Shown piece by piece: positions 40,165 to 49,900 of a stretch of DNA of 64,000 bases. The stretch spans positions 1,656,694 through 1,720,693 of the forward strand of contig JAKLEB010000001.1 in assembly GCA_022711765.1 (NCBI GenBank), given 5' to 3'. A model generated the notes under the pieces. The model was not told the origin of the DNA. It did no database searches and worked only from the letters and a program-made list of their open reading frames with translations. Both the position numbers and the translations under genes were made by a program. The first letter of the stretch is position 1; every line of letters begins with the position of its first letter. Source of the stretch: Candidatus Krumholzibacteriota bacterium. GTDB lineage: Bacteria > Krumholzibacteriota > Krumholzibacteriia > LZORAL124-64-63.

Positions 40165-41223
40165 TCAGCCGGCGAGCGCGGCGCTGGCCCCGAGGAGCAG
40201 GTGCTCGGTGGTCTCCCAGTCCAGGCAGGCGTCGGTGATCGACTTCCCGTACTCCAGACCGCCCGCGGCCGCGCTCGTCGGATCCTGGTTGCCGGCCTCG
40301 AGGAAGCTCTCCAGCATGAAGCCGCAGATCGCGCGCTGACCGCCGGCGACCTGCGCCAGCACGTCCTCGAGCACGGCCGCCTGCTGCGTGTGGTCCTTCC
40401 GGGAATTGCCGTGGCTGCAATCGACGAGGATGCCGGGGGCCAGGTCCTTGGCGGCCAGGCGTCGCGAGGCCTCGGCGACGTGGCCGGCGCCGTAGTTCGG
40501 ACCGTCGTCGGCGCCGCGCAGGACGAGATGGACGTGGCGGTTGCCGCGCGTGGCGATCACCGCGGCCCGGCCGTCGTGGCTGATCCCGGTAAAGGTGTGC
40601 GGGTGCCTGGCCGCTTCCATGGCGTCGAGGGCGACGCCGAGGTTGCCGCTCGTGGGGTTCTTGAAGCCGACCGGAAAGGAGAGTCCACTGACGACCTCGC
40701 GGTGCGTCTGCGACTGGCTCGTCCGCGCGCCGATGCCGCCCCAGCTGATCAGGTCCGCGTAGTACTGCGGATTCGTCGGGCTGAGCGTCTCGGTCGCGAC
40801 CGGCAAGCCCAGGTTCGACGCTTCGCAGAGCAGCCGCCGCGCGACGCCCAGTCCCTTGGAGATCGAGTTCGAGCCGTCGAGGTCCGGGTCGCTGATCATC
40901 CCCTTCCAGCCGACCGTCGTGCGCGGCTTCTCGAAGTACATGCGCATGATCACGAGCAAGCGGTCCTCGACCCGGCGCGCCAGGCCGGCGAGGCGGCGCG
41001 CGTAGTCGAGAGCGGCGTCCGGATCGTGGATCGAGCAGGGGCCGACGATGGCCACGAGCCGATCGCTGCGGCCGTTGATCGCCTCGATCACGGCCCGGCG
41101 CGCACGCTGCACCAGCTCATACGCTCCGTCCGGCGCCGGGAACACCCGCTTGAGATCCTCCGGCGCGACGATGGGGATCACGGAGACGACGTTGACGTCC
41201 TCGGTCGGTCGCTGACTGTTCAC
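40165..41223 (-). CDS. 3-deoxy-7-phosphoheptulonate (DAHP) synthase, type I
   Basis: A 352-residue enzyme of the AroF/AroG/AroH type making the first product of the shikimate pathway. Motifs: GPCSIHDPDAAL, RMYFEKPRTTVGWKG, SWGGIGARTSQSQ, CSHGNSRKDH and FMLESFLEAGNQ, with the metal ligands Cys, His, Glu and Asp in place. The GTG at 41223 gives the normal start; the frame extends further with no support. It converges on the asparagine synthase gene, leaving only 3 bases between the two stops. Confidence 0.93.
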   Translation of the reverse strand: MNSQRPTEDVNVVSVIPIVAPEDLKRVFPAPDGAYELVQRARRAVIEAINGRSDRLVAIVGPCSIHDPDAALDYARRLAGLARRVEDRLLVIMRMYFEKPRTTVGWKGMISDPDLDGSNSISKGLGVARRLLCEASNLGLPVATETLSPTNPQYYADLISWGGIGARTSQSQTHREVVSGLSFPVGFKNPTSGNLGVALDAMEAARHPHTFTGISHDGRAAVIATRGNRHVHLVLRGADDGPNYGAGHVAEASRRLAAKDLAPGILVDCSHGNSRKDHTQQAAVLEDVLAQVAGGQRAICGFMLESFLEAGNQDPTSAAAGGLEYGKSITDACLDWETTEHLLLGASAALAG

Positions 41224-41314
41224 GGGGCTACGGCCTTTCGGATCCGGGGTTCGCGCTCGCCTGCCAGCTTCCGCCAAGAAACAGCAAATTGGCGTCGACC
41301 GCTCGAACCGCAGC

Positions 41315-41941
41315 CTACCGGCCCGCCGCCAGCCCGATCGCGAGCGCGAAGAACACGCCCGCGGCGAGCCAGTCGAAAAGTCGCTGGATCCAGGGGCGGC
41401 GCGCGATCGTGTCGCCCAGCACACCGGCGAACAGCCCGAACATGGTGAAGATCACGAACGCCTGCGCCATGAACAGCAGACCCAAGGTGATCATCTGGAG
41501 CCAGACCGGCGTCGCGCCGTCGCGCCGGACGAACTGAGGCAGGAAGGCGAGGAAGAACAGCGCGACCTTCGGATTGAGCACGTTCATCAGGAATCCGCGG
41601 CGGTACAGCGCCCAGCCGCCGATCGGCGCGCGATCGGCTCGGGCGTCCGGTCCTCGGCCGCGCTCGCGGAGCATGCGCCAGGCGAGATACACGAGATAGG
41701 CGGCCCCCCCGAACTGGACCGCGCGGAAGGCGAGCGGGCTGGCCGCCAGGACGGCGCTGATGCCGAGCGCCGCCGCCGTCGTGTGCACGAGCACGCCGGA
41801 GACCATGCCCCAGGCCGCGAGCACCGCCGGCCGCCGGCCGCGGGCGAGTCCCAGCGAGACGACCAGGACGTTGTCCGGCCCCGGCGCCACCGTCAGGAGC
41901 ACGCACGCCAGCAGGTAGGGACCGAGATCCGCGGCCGTCAC
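41315..41941 (-). CDS. LysE/RhtB-family exporter
   Basis: A 208-residue inner-membrane transporter with six hydrophobic helices; N-terminus LLACVLLTVAPGPDNVLVVSLGLARG and RRGFLMNVLNPKVALFFLAFLPQF are the family signature. Members export amino acids such as homoserine or lysine. It is coupled to the upstream PEP-synthase regulator (GTG start 1-2 bases after its stop, TGACGTG). Confidence 0.9.
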   Translation of the reverse strand: MTAADLGPYLLACVLLTVAPGPDNVLVVSLGLARGRRPAVLAAWGMVSGVLVHTTAAALGISAVLAASPLAFRAVQFGGAAYLVYLAWRMLRERGRGPDARADRAPIGGWALYRRGFLMNVLNPKVALFFLAFLPQFVRRDGATPVWLQMITLGLLFMAQAFVIFTMFGLFAGVLGDTIARRPWIQRLFDWLAAGVFFALAIGLAAGR

Positions 41942-41942
41942 G

Positions 41943-42824
41943 TCAGAGCTCCTGGCCCGGGAGATCGGCGAGGCCCAGCCGGCGGGTGACCCGGGTGATG
42001 ACCTCGCGGGCGCTCGCCTCGATCGGCTTGTTGGTCACGTCGACGGTCGGGATGTGGCGCAACCGGAAGAACGCTCGGGCCGCCTCCACCTCGTGATAGA
42101 CCCGGCTCGGCTCGGCATACCGGGCGGGCAGGGTGCCCAGGCTCGCCTGCCGATGCGTCCGGTGCTGGACCAGGAGCTCGCTGGTGATCGTGAGCCCGAC
42201 CAGCCGGCGGTGATCGCACAGGTCGAGCTGTCGAGGCGGATCCGCGTCGGGCACGAGCGGGAGGTTGGCGACCTTCCAGCCTTGCATGGCGAGGTACATG
42301 CTCAGCGGCGTCTTGCCGCTGCGCGAGACGCCGAGGAGGACGACCTCCGCCGCGGGAAGCGTGTCCGGGTTCTGACCGTCGTCGTGGCCGATGGCGAAGT
42401 CGATGGCTTCGACCCGCTGGAAATACTCGCGGTGCAGCCGGCGGTAGAGTCCGGGGCGGTACCGGCTGGGCTTGCCGAGGTGCCGGCTGAGCCCCTCGAG
42501 CAAGGCGCCCGTCAAGTCGACGCTCGCCAGGCCGACGTCCGCACAGCGCGCCTGCAGGTGGAATCGCAGCTCCGGGGCGAGGATCGTGTGGACCACCATG
42601 ATGGCCCGGCGCCGGCGGGCCGTGTCGATGGCGTGGTCGATCGCGTCCGTGCGGTCGACGCCCGGCAGCGTGATGAGCGGGACGTTCGCATCGCCGAACT
42701 GGACGAGCATGGACCGGACGAGCCGCTCGGCGCTGGCGCCGGTGCCGTCGCTGACGATGAGGATCGGCGGGTGCTCCGGCCGGTCGAGGTCCACGGCGTT
42801 CCTTCCGCAAAGGGCGGCGGCCAT
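41943..42824 (-). CDS. ppsR: PEP synthase regulatory protein (bifunctional kinase/phosphorylase, DUF299)
   Basis: A 293-residue ADP-dependent kinase / Pi-dependent phosphorylase that turns PEP synthase (or PPDK) off and on. Motifs: LIVSDGTGASAERL at the N-terminus, IGHDDGQNP, P-loop GVSRSGKTP (165-173) and TNKPIEASA near the end. The target enzyme is not in the window. The C-terminal codons overlap the neighbourhood of the LysE start. Family members are usually 270 residues, so length is normal. Confidence 0.93.
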   Translation of the reverse strand: MAAALCGRNAVDLDRPEHPPILIVSDGTGASAERLVRSMLVQFGDANVPLITLPGVDRTDAIDHAIDTARRRRAIMVVHTILAPELRFHLQARCADVGLASVDLTGALLEGLSRHLGKPSRYRPGLYRRLHREYFQRVEAIDFAIGHDDGQNPDTLPAAEVVLLGVSRSGKTPLSMYLAMQGWKVANLPLVPDADPPRQLDLCDHRRLVGLTITSELLVQHRTHRQASLGTLPARYAEPSRVYHEVEAARAFFRLRHIPTVDVTNKPIEASAREVITRVTRRLGLADLPGQEL

Positions 42825-42945
42825 CCGGGCCAGCCGCGACCGGCGCGCCTGCCGCCTGGCCGGGCGACGCGGGCGACTCTACCACACGCCCCGGTTCCGA
42901 ATCACCGGCCGCGCTCGGTTCACCGTCCCGGCGACCGCGAAAATC

Positions 42946-42976
42946 TGCACAATCGACGACAGAAATGTGGTAATAC
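42946..42976 (+). promoter_or_regulatory. Candidate promoter of the propeller-glycosidase gene
   Basis: TAATAC at 42971-42976 preceded by TGG (extended -10), with TGCACA at 42946-42951 as a weak -35 (spacer 19). Start near 42983, giving a leader of 44 bases with GGAGG at 43016-43020. The -35 is poor. Confidence 0.3.
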
Positions 42977-43026
42977 TTGTACTATCATCCTGGCAACGCC
43001 CTCGGAAACTCGTGCGGAGGGCAACC

Positions 43027-44844
43027 GTGGCCGTCCCGTCGGTGAGTATTCTCCATCGCGACCGATCGGTCAGGCGAGCATTTCGCCGCTGGAGCGTTTT
43101 CGCCGCGATCGGCTCGAGTCTGCTGGCAGGGCCCGCGACCGCTCTCTTGCGCATCGACTTCGAGCAGGCCTACTTTGCGCACCCGGGCATGCAGGTCTGG
43201 GACTTCTGCCTGGTCCACCACCAGGGCGTGTACAGCATCTTCTACCACGCCATCCCGGTCGCTCGACCCTACCCGAGCCAATCCGATCACATCTGGCGGG
43301 CGACCAGCGAGGACCTCGTCCACTGGTCGGCGCCGACCACGGTTCTGTCAGTGTCCAATGCCCCTCACGAATCCCTGGCGGTCTGGTCGCCGGACGTGAT
43401 CTACAACGCGTCCGCGAATTCCTGGTGGATGGCTTACACCAGCGTGGATCAATCGTACAACCAGACGATCTCGGTGGCCTGGTCGGCAAACCAGCAGACG
43501 TGGGGCAAGTACCTCGACAACCCGGCGATCGTCCCCGATCCGGACGTCTTTTTTTACGATCCGGCCGGCGACTGGAGTGTCTGTCGCGATCCCTTCCTGT
43601 ACCGGATCGGCTCCCTCTGGCACATCCTGGTCTCGGTCGAGACGCCGGATCTGCCGACCGGCCGGGGCGTCCTGGCCCATGCCACCGCGCCCGAGATGCT
43701 CAGTTGGACTCCCCTCGAGGTCTTCGCGGTCAACGACGGAGCCACGCCGGACAGGATCCTGGAGAGCAGTTCCTATATCGTCCGCGACGGCATCCACCAT
43801 CTCGTGTTCGTGCAGGAGGGGATACCCGGGGTGATGCATTTGGCCAGCACCGACCCCGATACCTGGACGTTCGCGGACGCGGACTGGATCGGCCTGGGCG
43901 TCGCGCCCGAGGTGGATACCTTCGACGACGGCGACCACTTCCTGCTGTCCCGGGTCGGAGCGTTCCGCGTCCATCCCGACTCGACCACGATCCACTGCGT
44001 GGCGCGGTTCGACACGCTGCTGTTCGGCGGCGGCCTGGCCCACCCGACGATCCAGCCGGCGACGCCGCTGGCTCGCGATTTCGCGGTCATCGAGGGACCA
44101 GCCTGTTCGGCGAATCCGACGTTCGGCGACAACCCGGCGAGGCGCGGCGAACCGGCCGTGGGCCTCGTCGGCAACGGCTACTTCGGGTCGGCCGAGTTCT
44201 TCCAGGGACCGCTCGGAGCCGGTTCGCCTGCCAACCGGATCGGGGACGCGGCCGAGGGATTCCTGGAGAGCCGGCCCTTCACGATCGCGGGCGATTCGCT
44301 CTCGCTTCTCGTCGGCGGGACCGACCATCCCGACCACTGCTTCGTCGCGTTGATGGATGCGCAGGCCGATACCGTCTTGCGCCTGGCGCACGGCACCGGC
44401 AATCCCACGATGGTGCGACAGCACTGGGACCTCCAGGACCTTCGGTGGCGGGAGGTCTATCTGCGGATCGAGGACTCCGACACCACGGGCCACATCAACG
44501 TCGACGACATCATCGAGTCGCCGTACGACCCCACGACCGCGGCCCCGCTCGCGGCGCCCTCGCCGCTGGTGCGCGATCTCGGCCCGGCTCCCAATCCCGG
44601 CAATCCGCGGGTCACGCTGCGCTTCTGGCTCGGTCGCCCAGTCGAGTACCGGGTCGCCGTGCACGACCTGCGTGGCCGGTTGATCTGGAACACCGGACCG
44701 CAGGCGGGACAGGCGGGTCTCAACCGGATCGACTGGGACGGGGTCGACCTCGGCGGACGCCGCGCGCCGGCCGGCGTGTACCTCTATCGGATCTCGCCGG
44801 CAGAAGCGCCCGCGACGAGGGGCAGGCTCACGCTCGTCCCGTGA
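43027..44844 (+). CDS. Secreted five-bladed-propeller glycosidase-like protein with FlgD-like tail
   Basis: A 605-residue secreted protein. After a basic N-terminus (HRDRSVRRAFRR) a signal peptide is cut near residue 38. Residues about 45-345 look like the GH32/GH43-type beta-propeller: DFCLVHHQGVYSIFYH, DHIWRATSEDLVHW, SPDVIYNASANSWWMAY and CRDPFLYRIGSLW, with RDP matching the family. Residues 345-510 form a beta-sandwich lectin-like domain, and residues about 520-605 the FlgD-like tail (PAPNPGNPRVTLRF, a variant of the usual motif). GTG at 43027 follows GGAGG by 6 bases. Likely attacks plant or microbial glycans outside the cell; substrate unknown. Confidence 0.78.
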   Translation: MAVPSVSILHRDRSVRRAFRRWSVFAAIGSSLLAGPATALLRIDFEQAYFAHPGMQVWDFCLVHHQGVYSIFYHAIPVARPYPSQSDHIWRATSEDLVHWSAPTTVLSVSNAPHESLAVWSPDVIYNASANSWWMAYTSVDQSYNQTISVAWSANQQTWGKYLDNPAIVPDPDVFFYDPAGDWSVCRDPFLYRIGSLWHILVSVETPDLPTGRGVLAHATAPEMLSWTPLEVFAVNDGATPDRILESSSYIVRDGIHHLVFVQEGIPGVMHLASTDPDTWTFADADWIGLGVAPEVDTFDDGDHFLLSRVGAFRVHPDSTTIHCVARFDTLLFGGGLAHPTIQPATPLARDFAVIEGPACSANPTFGDNPARRGEPAVGLVGNGYFGSAEFFQGPLGAGSPANRIGDAAEGFLESRPFTIAGDSLSLLVGGTDHPDHCFVALMDAQADTVLRLAHGTGNPTMVRQHWDLQDLRWREVYLRIEDSDTTGHINVDDIIESPYDPTTAAPLAAPSPLVRDLGPAPNPGNPRVTLRFWLGRPVEYRVAVHDLRGRLIWNTGPQAGQAGLNRIDWDGVDLGGRRAPAGVYLYRISPAEAPATRGRLTLVP

Positions 44845-45356
44845 GCGGAGCCGCGACCGTCGCCCTGCCGCCAGCCGCGGGATGCTCCGGATCGACCCCG
44901 GTGATGATCGATCGTTCCCGGAGGGTTGGCGACGTCCTGGCAGCGCCGGCGCCCGGTCGGACCGCAGCGTCGATCCGCGACCCGAAATGGGCGTCTGGTA
45001 GCGCTGCAAAGACCGGCCGGTGGCTGGATTTTTACCGGTTTTTGAGTTTTAATTGCATTTTCTATATATATTTTAACTTCAAGTTATCTGCCGCTCGAAA
45101 ACCCGGGCGCGAGCACGAGGAGGCCGTCGGAATCGGAGTTGTCTCTCGAAATCGCGCGATTGATTTTTCGCCTTGTCAGGATCGAGTTGTGGTATACTCG
45201 CGCCGTCAACACAGGGTCCGGATGGTGACGATTGCTGGGACCGGGCGCTCGTGTACCTGGGATCGCTGGTAGCAGTGTCGGTCGACGACCGAAGATTTCG
45301 ACGTACCTATAGTGGAGCAAGCGCATCACACTCCCGCTTACGATCAGGAGGTCAAC
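44845..45356 (+). other. 512-base gap between the propeller-glycosidase gene and the small secreted-protein gene
   Basis: No gene is supported here. Bases 45029-45090 are an AT-rich stretch (including TATATATATTTTAA), and a strong extended -10 lies at 45190-45198. The 150 bases from there to the ATG at 45357 form a leader with no clear structure. The left half (44845-45020) holds nothing I can identify. Confidence 0.6.
45190..45198 (+). promoter_or_regulatory. Extended -10 promoter of the small secreted-protein gene
   Basis: TGG followed by TATACT (45193-45198), an extended -10; TTGTCA at 45173-45178 is nearby but only 14 bases upstream. The start near 45205 gives a leader of about 150 bases. 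Confidence 0.45.
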
Positions 45357-46076
45357 ATGAACAAGGTTAGCGTAGTCGTCCTCGCCCTGGCGGGCCTGCT
45401 GGCAGGTTCAGCCCTGGCGACCTGCCCCGACGTTCTGGGAATCTGGAGCAGCTGTCCCGAGCTCAATCCCGATTTCCCGATGCTCAACGGCCGCTACAGC
45501 GAGGGCTGGTGCTCGGCCGTCGGTCCGCTGCAGCCCGGCAACGCCATCAACGCCATGTCGTGGGACGGCGCGGCGCTCGGGCTCGAGTGGAAGATGTGGG
45601 GAATGAACATCAATGCCGCCGGCGCCACCCTCACCTTTGACGGCGTCACTGGTGGCAACGGCGTGCGGGTCTACCAGATCCCCTACGACGGCGGCGAATT
45701 CTGGCTCAGCGGCGAAGGCTCCTGGAATCAGGGCGACGATGACGACCTCTACGGCACGATCAACGATTTCCTCGTCGTCGCGTCCGTGACCTACATCGGC
45801 GGCCAGGTCGTCGCCGAGGTCGCCAACATCACGTTCACGGGCGTCTTCGACGCCTGCCCCGAGCAGAACGCCTGCGTGATCGAGTTCGGCATCACCAACG
45901 CTCAGCTCATCTGGCGGTCCGACTGGGCCGCCCCGATGCCGACCGACTACCCGGCCTTCCTGTGCGACGCCACGACCGGCGAGCTGTTCATCACGTGCTG
46001 CATCACGATCAGCATCAACTGCGCCGTCGAGGCCGAGGCCCAGAGCTGGTCTGCGGTCAAGGAGCTGTTCGACTAG
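45357..46076 (+). CDS. Small secreted protein of unknown family with SWS-x-VK tail
   Basis: A 239-residue protein. The signal peptide is cut near ALA-T (about 21). The mature part is rich in Cys, Trp and Gly with many beta-strands and an acidic stretch (QGDDDDLYG), no family known to me. It ends in AQSWSAVKELFD, closely like the tail of the GYWKNH protein at 12934. AGGAGG stands 6 bases before the ATG and a strong hairpin terminator follows, so it is a highly expressed-looking single gene. Surface or extracellular location is inferred. Confidence 0.75.
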   Translation: MNKVSVVVLALAGLLAGSALATCPDVLGIWSSCPELNPDFPMLNGRYSEGWCSAVGPLQPGNAINAMSWDGAALGLEWKMWGMNINAAGATLTFDGVTGGNGVRVYQIPYDGGEFWLSGEGSWNQGDDDDLYGTINDFLVVASVTYIGGQVVAEVANITFTGVFDACPEQNACVIEFGITNAQLIWRSDWAAPMPTDYPAFLCDATTGELFITCCITISINCAVEAEAQSWSAVKELFD

Positions 46077-46105
46077 ACGACCCTGGCACGATGGGTCCGC
46101 ACTGG

Positions 46106-46145
46106 CGAGCCCCGGTCTCCGCGAGGAGTCCGGGGCTCGTTCTTC
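46106..46145 (+). terminator. Rho-independent terminator after the small secreted-protein gene
   Basis: CGAGCCCCGG at 46106-46115 pairs with CCGGGGCTCG at 46130-46139; an inner CTCC-GCGA-GGAG extends the stem. A TTCTTC tract follows. It starts 30 bases after the stop. Confidence 0.8.
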
Positions 46146-46163
46146 GGGCGCTCGCGCGTCCGG

Positions 46164-46982
46164 TCAGCGGATCAGCACGCCGCTGCACCGCGCCGAGCGG
46201 CCGTCGTCGCCGAGCAGACGGAAGCAGTAGACGCCGCTCGGCAACGCGCGGCCCCACTGGTCCGTGCCGTTCCAGTCGACGCGCACGGGCGCCTCGCCGG
46301 CCGTCCCGCGCCAGGGGATCGCGACCACCTGCCCGCGCAGGTCCAGGATCTCGACGCGGCCGCCGCCGCCTCCTGGCAGCGTCAGCGCCAGGCGCGTGCG
46401 GGGATTGAAGGGATTGGGATAGAGGTCGAGCCGCGGCACGAGAGGTCCGGCGACCGGCGCCGCGACGAGCTGGCCGACCCGGATCACGCCCATCGACAGG
46501 TCCGCGTCCGGGAAGTCGCCGCCGCCGGGCGGCAGCAGGGTCAGGTCGACGGTCACGAGCAGGGAGGTGCCTTCGGCCAGCCCCTCCACGGTCCAGCGGA
46601 ACAGCTCGCCGGGGCCGGTCGTCCAGTCATCGGCGCCCAGGATCACGCAGTAGCCGTGCCAGGTGTCGGCTGACTCCTCGACGAATCCGGGAAAGGTCGT
46701 GAATCCGTCGAACAGGGCGCCGGGTTCGCCGCTGATGGACGTGACGATCGCCGGGTCGAACTGCACGGTGACGTCGAGGGTGCGGACGTCGACCGTATCG
46801 GTCAGCATCACCGAGAGGGTGATCTGCTCGGCGACGTCGATGCGCGGACCGACCGGCGACCACTGCAGGGTCGGCTCGGCCGCGCCACCACCGGCGCCGA
46901 ACACGATCAGACCCAGAGCGAGCGCCTCGATGCGCCGGATCAGGGATGGCTCCCGTCGCGAATTCCTGGTGCTCCGCCTCAC
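46164..46982 (-). CDS. Secreted cohesin-domain protein with FlgD-like tail
   Basis: A 272-residue protein. After a basic start (RRSTRNSRREPSLIRRIEA) a hydrophobic signal is cut near GGGAA. Residues about 42-180 are a cohesin-like domain (ITLSVMLTDTVDVRTLDVTVQFDP, TFPGFVEES). The FlgD-like tail follows (LYPNPFNPRTRLALTLP, PSGVYCFRLLGDDG). The GTG start overlaps the upstream paralog's stop by 4 bases (GTGA), so it is translationally coupled to it. In the genome-wide logic, cohesins bind dockerins, which occur in the protein at 15764 and in the two big paralogs. Confidence 0.8.
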   Translation of the reverse strand: MRRSTRNSRREPSLIRRIEALALGLIVFGAGGGAAEPTLQWSPVGPRIDVAEQITLSVMLTDTVDVRTLDVTVQFDPAIVTSISGEPGALFDGFTTFPGFVEESADTWHGYCVILGADDWTTGPGELFRWTVEGLAEGTSLLVTVDLTLLPPGGGDFPDADLSMGVIRVGQLVAAPVAGPLVPRLDLYPNPFNPRTRLALTLPGGGGGRVEILDLRGQVVAIPWRGTAGEAPVRVDWNGTDQWGRALPSGVYCFRLLGDDGRSARCSGVLIR

Positions 46983-49900
46983 TTGATCAACTCCAGCTTG
47001 CCGGTCGCCGACCACGGCCCGGCGACGACACGATACAGGTACGTCCCGGCGGCGACGGCACGGCCGGCGCCGTCCCGCCCGTCCCAGCGCGCGGCGTGTC
47101 GCCCGGCCGGCAGCTCGGCGGCCAGCACCGGGCGAACGCGCCGACCGTCGAGCCCGTAGATCACGATCTCGACGAATTGACCCGCCGGCAGGTCGAAGGC
47201 GATCTCGGTCACGGGATTGAACGGATTCGGCGTCGGCGGTCCCACGCGAAAGACCGCCGGCAGCTCGGCGGGGCCGACGACGCCGGTCGGCAGGTTGCCG
47301 GCGAGCGGCGCGTTGGCCGTGTCCCGCAGCTCGACCGCCGGCGTCGCCAGCGCGATCGGCGACGCGGCGACGAACCGCAGCAGCTCGCCCGAGCCGCGCA
47401 GGCCGACGCCGTGGCCGAGGACCGCCAGGTGCGCCTCGCAGCCGCCGCGGCCGGGATGCAGGAACCACGGGCCGGGCTGCGCGCGCAGCAGCGCGCCCGG
47501 TTCGAGATGGAGGGCGGCGCCGCCCGCGTCGCCCTCCAGCCGCAAGCCTTTCAGCTCGGGGCACGGCGCCGCGAGCACGAGCGCCCAGGCCTCCGGCGCG
47601 ACCTGCTCCCACCGCAGGACCGGCGAAGCGCCGTCGCCCGGCAAGGGCGGCGGATTGTCGAGATCGAACTGGTCGGCGAAGATCATCAGGTCGTCGAAAT
47701 CGATCGATTCGTCAGGGATCGGCACGCCGGTCGACCCGCCGTCCGCCGGCGCGACGTCACATGCCCCGTCGAAGCCGGGGTCGCTGCGCACGAGCTCGTA
47801 GGTGTCGCCGAGGCGGGTGATGTCGTAGAGGTCGACGACCCCGTCGCCGGGCGATCCGCTCGGCGCCGAACGGACGTCGCCCAGGCGGTAGTTGGTCGCG
47901 CGGGCGCGCGAGCTGGCGCCGAGCAGGCTCGTGTTGCCGGCCATGTCCATCGCCATGGCGCCGAAGTAGAGGATGCCGCGCTCGCTGCCGTCCGCCGCGT
48001 AGGTCGGCGTGACCGCCGTGCCCTGGCCCGCGAAGACCTCCGTGCCCGCGTTGGCGGACGCCGGATAGCTCGGTGCAGGACCGTCGTAGAACGGGTAGCC
48101 CGGCCAGACGTTCGCGCGCACCATGGTCTGGCGGTAGTAGAGGTCGCTGGCGCTGGCATCGTTCCAGGTGAGGCCGACCTGGTTGTGGCCGGTCACCGCG
48201 ACCAGGCCGGTCACGGCCGCCGGCCGGGTGTTGTCCGCGATCAACGTGTCCGCCACGAGCGGCGAGGTCACGTTGCCCGAGGGGTCGGTGGCTTCGACGA
48301 AGAACGGCGCGAAGCCGTCGCGGGGCGTCAACAGCGCGCCGCGCGCCGTCCAGGTCGCGAGTCCGGACGCATAGAGGTCCGGCGGGAGGATGAGGTACAC
48401 GGCTCCGTAGAGGTAGGCGCCGATTCCACGGACGCCGCCGCGGCCGAAATCCGGATCGGCGTCGGTGATTCCGGCCGTGACCGACAACTGGTCGCCATCC
48501 TTGGCGAACTCGTCGGTGTAGCCCAGGGTCTCGTTGTGGATCTCCACGCCGGCGATCACCGGTCGCTGCAGGTCGACCGTCACGCGGCCCAGGTCCGGAG
48601 CGAGGCCGATCACCGGCTGGTTCTGGGGATTGCGTGCCTGGAGCACCGTCAGCGCGACCGGGCTCGGCGTCCAGTCGGGCGAGCCGATCGCCTGGAAGCG
48701 GGCGGTGAAGAGCGGTCCGGACTCGATGCCGGCTCGATTGCCGCCGACCGCCGCATCCACGATCGCGTCGCTCGCGTCGGGTAGGACCTGGAAGAACTCC
48801 GCCTCGCTGAACAGGCCGCGGGCGGGGCGTTCGATGTCCACCAGCGCGACGACCTGGGGGTCCCAGGAGACCTGGATCGAGTAGCCGTACAGCTGATCCG
48901 TCGCGCCCCCCAGGTACTCGACGGACAGCGTGTCGATGTAGGCCGACCCCTCCAGGTCCTGGAGGGAGATGGCCTGCGGCAGCGGCAGCGGCGCGAGGTT
49001 GCCGATGAGCCACGGATCGTAGAGCACGTGATCGCTCACGGGATCCGCCAGGCCGGCCGGGTTGGTGACGGCGTGGAACGGGCCGGACGGATCGCCCCAC
49101 CGGCAGCCTCGAGCGTCGAACGGCGTCGAGGTCATGGCCCGGATCCCATACGAGAGGTTGCCATCCACCAGGCAACCGTTGAACCGGCCGAAGACCGCGC
49201 CGAAACCCTTCTCGAGCGACAGGAGGCCCTCGTGCCATCGCTCCAGCCGGCAACGCTCGGCCGTGAAACCCTGCGCCTCGGCGGTGTAGGCGCGCACGAC
49301 GAGTCCGCGAGAGGCTGGCCGCTCGGCGCCGTCGAACGTGCAGTCGTGAAGGTCCACGTCGAAGGCGATCGTCGGCCGCTCGTTGAGCTGCCCCGGGACG
49401 AACAGCGGTCTGGGCGCGCGGATCGCATCCGGCCCGTTGTTCGCCTCGTCGAGCATGATCCCGCCGATCGAGACCAGGCCGTAGTTCGGCGACGCGGCCG
49501 GGTTCGGCGACGTGACGGAGATCCTCTCGACGAGCCCCGGCGAGCGCACGAGGTAGCAGCCGGTCTGGCACCCGAGGAACGAAATGTCCCGCAGGTGGAT
49601 GCTGACGCACTGGTTGGCCAGGAAGCCGACCGCGGTGTACTCGGGCCGGGGCAGCCCGTCGAACGTGACGTTGCGCACGACGCAGTCCGACGCCGTGACC
49701 GAGGCGACGCGCGTCAGCTCGATGCCATTCTGGACGATGTCCGAGTAGATGATCTCCGGATCGACGACGACGCCTTCGAGATCGACCGTGTAGCCGGAGC
49801 CGTAGACCACCAGGCCGGCCTTCTGGAAGCGGCGGATCTGGACGTTCGCGACGGTCAGGCTGGTCGGCGTGGTCTGCCCGTCCAGGGTCGCGAGCACGCC

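Noticed and set aside
42054..45272. A plus-strand open frame of 1,072 residues
   Set aside because: It is antisense to ppsR and in the wrong frame for the propeller gene; low-complexity Arg/Gly/Pro composition.
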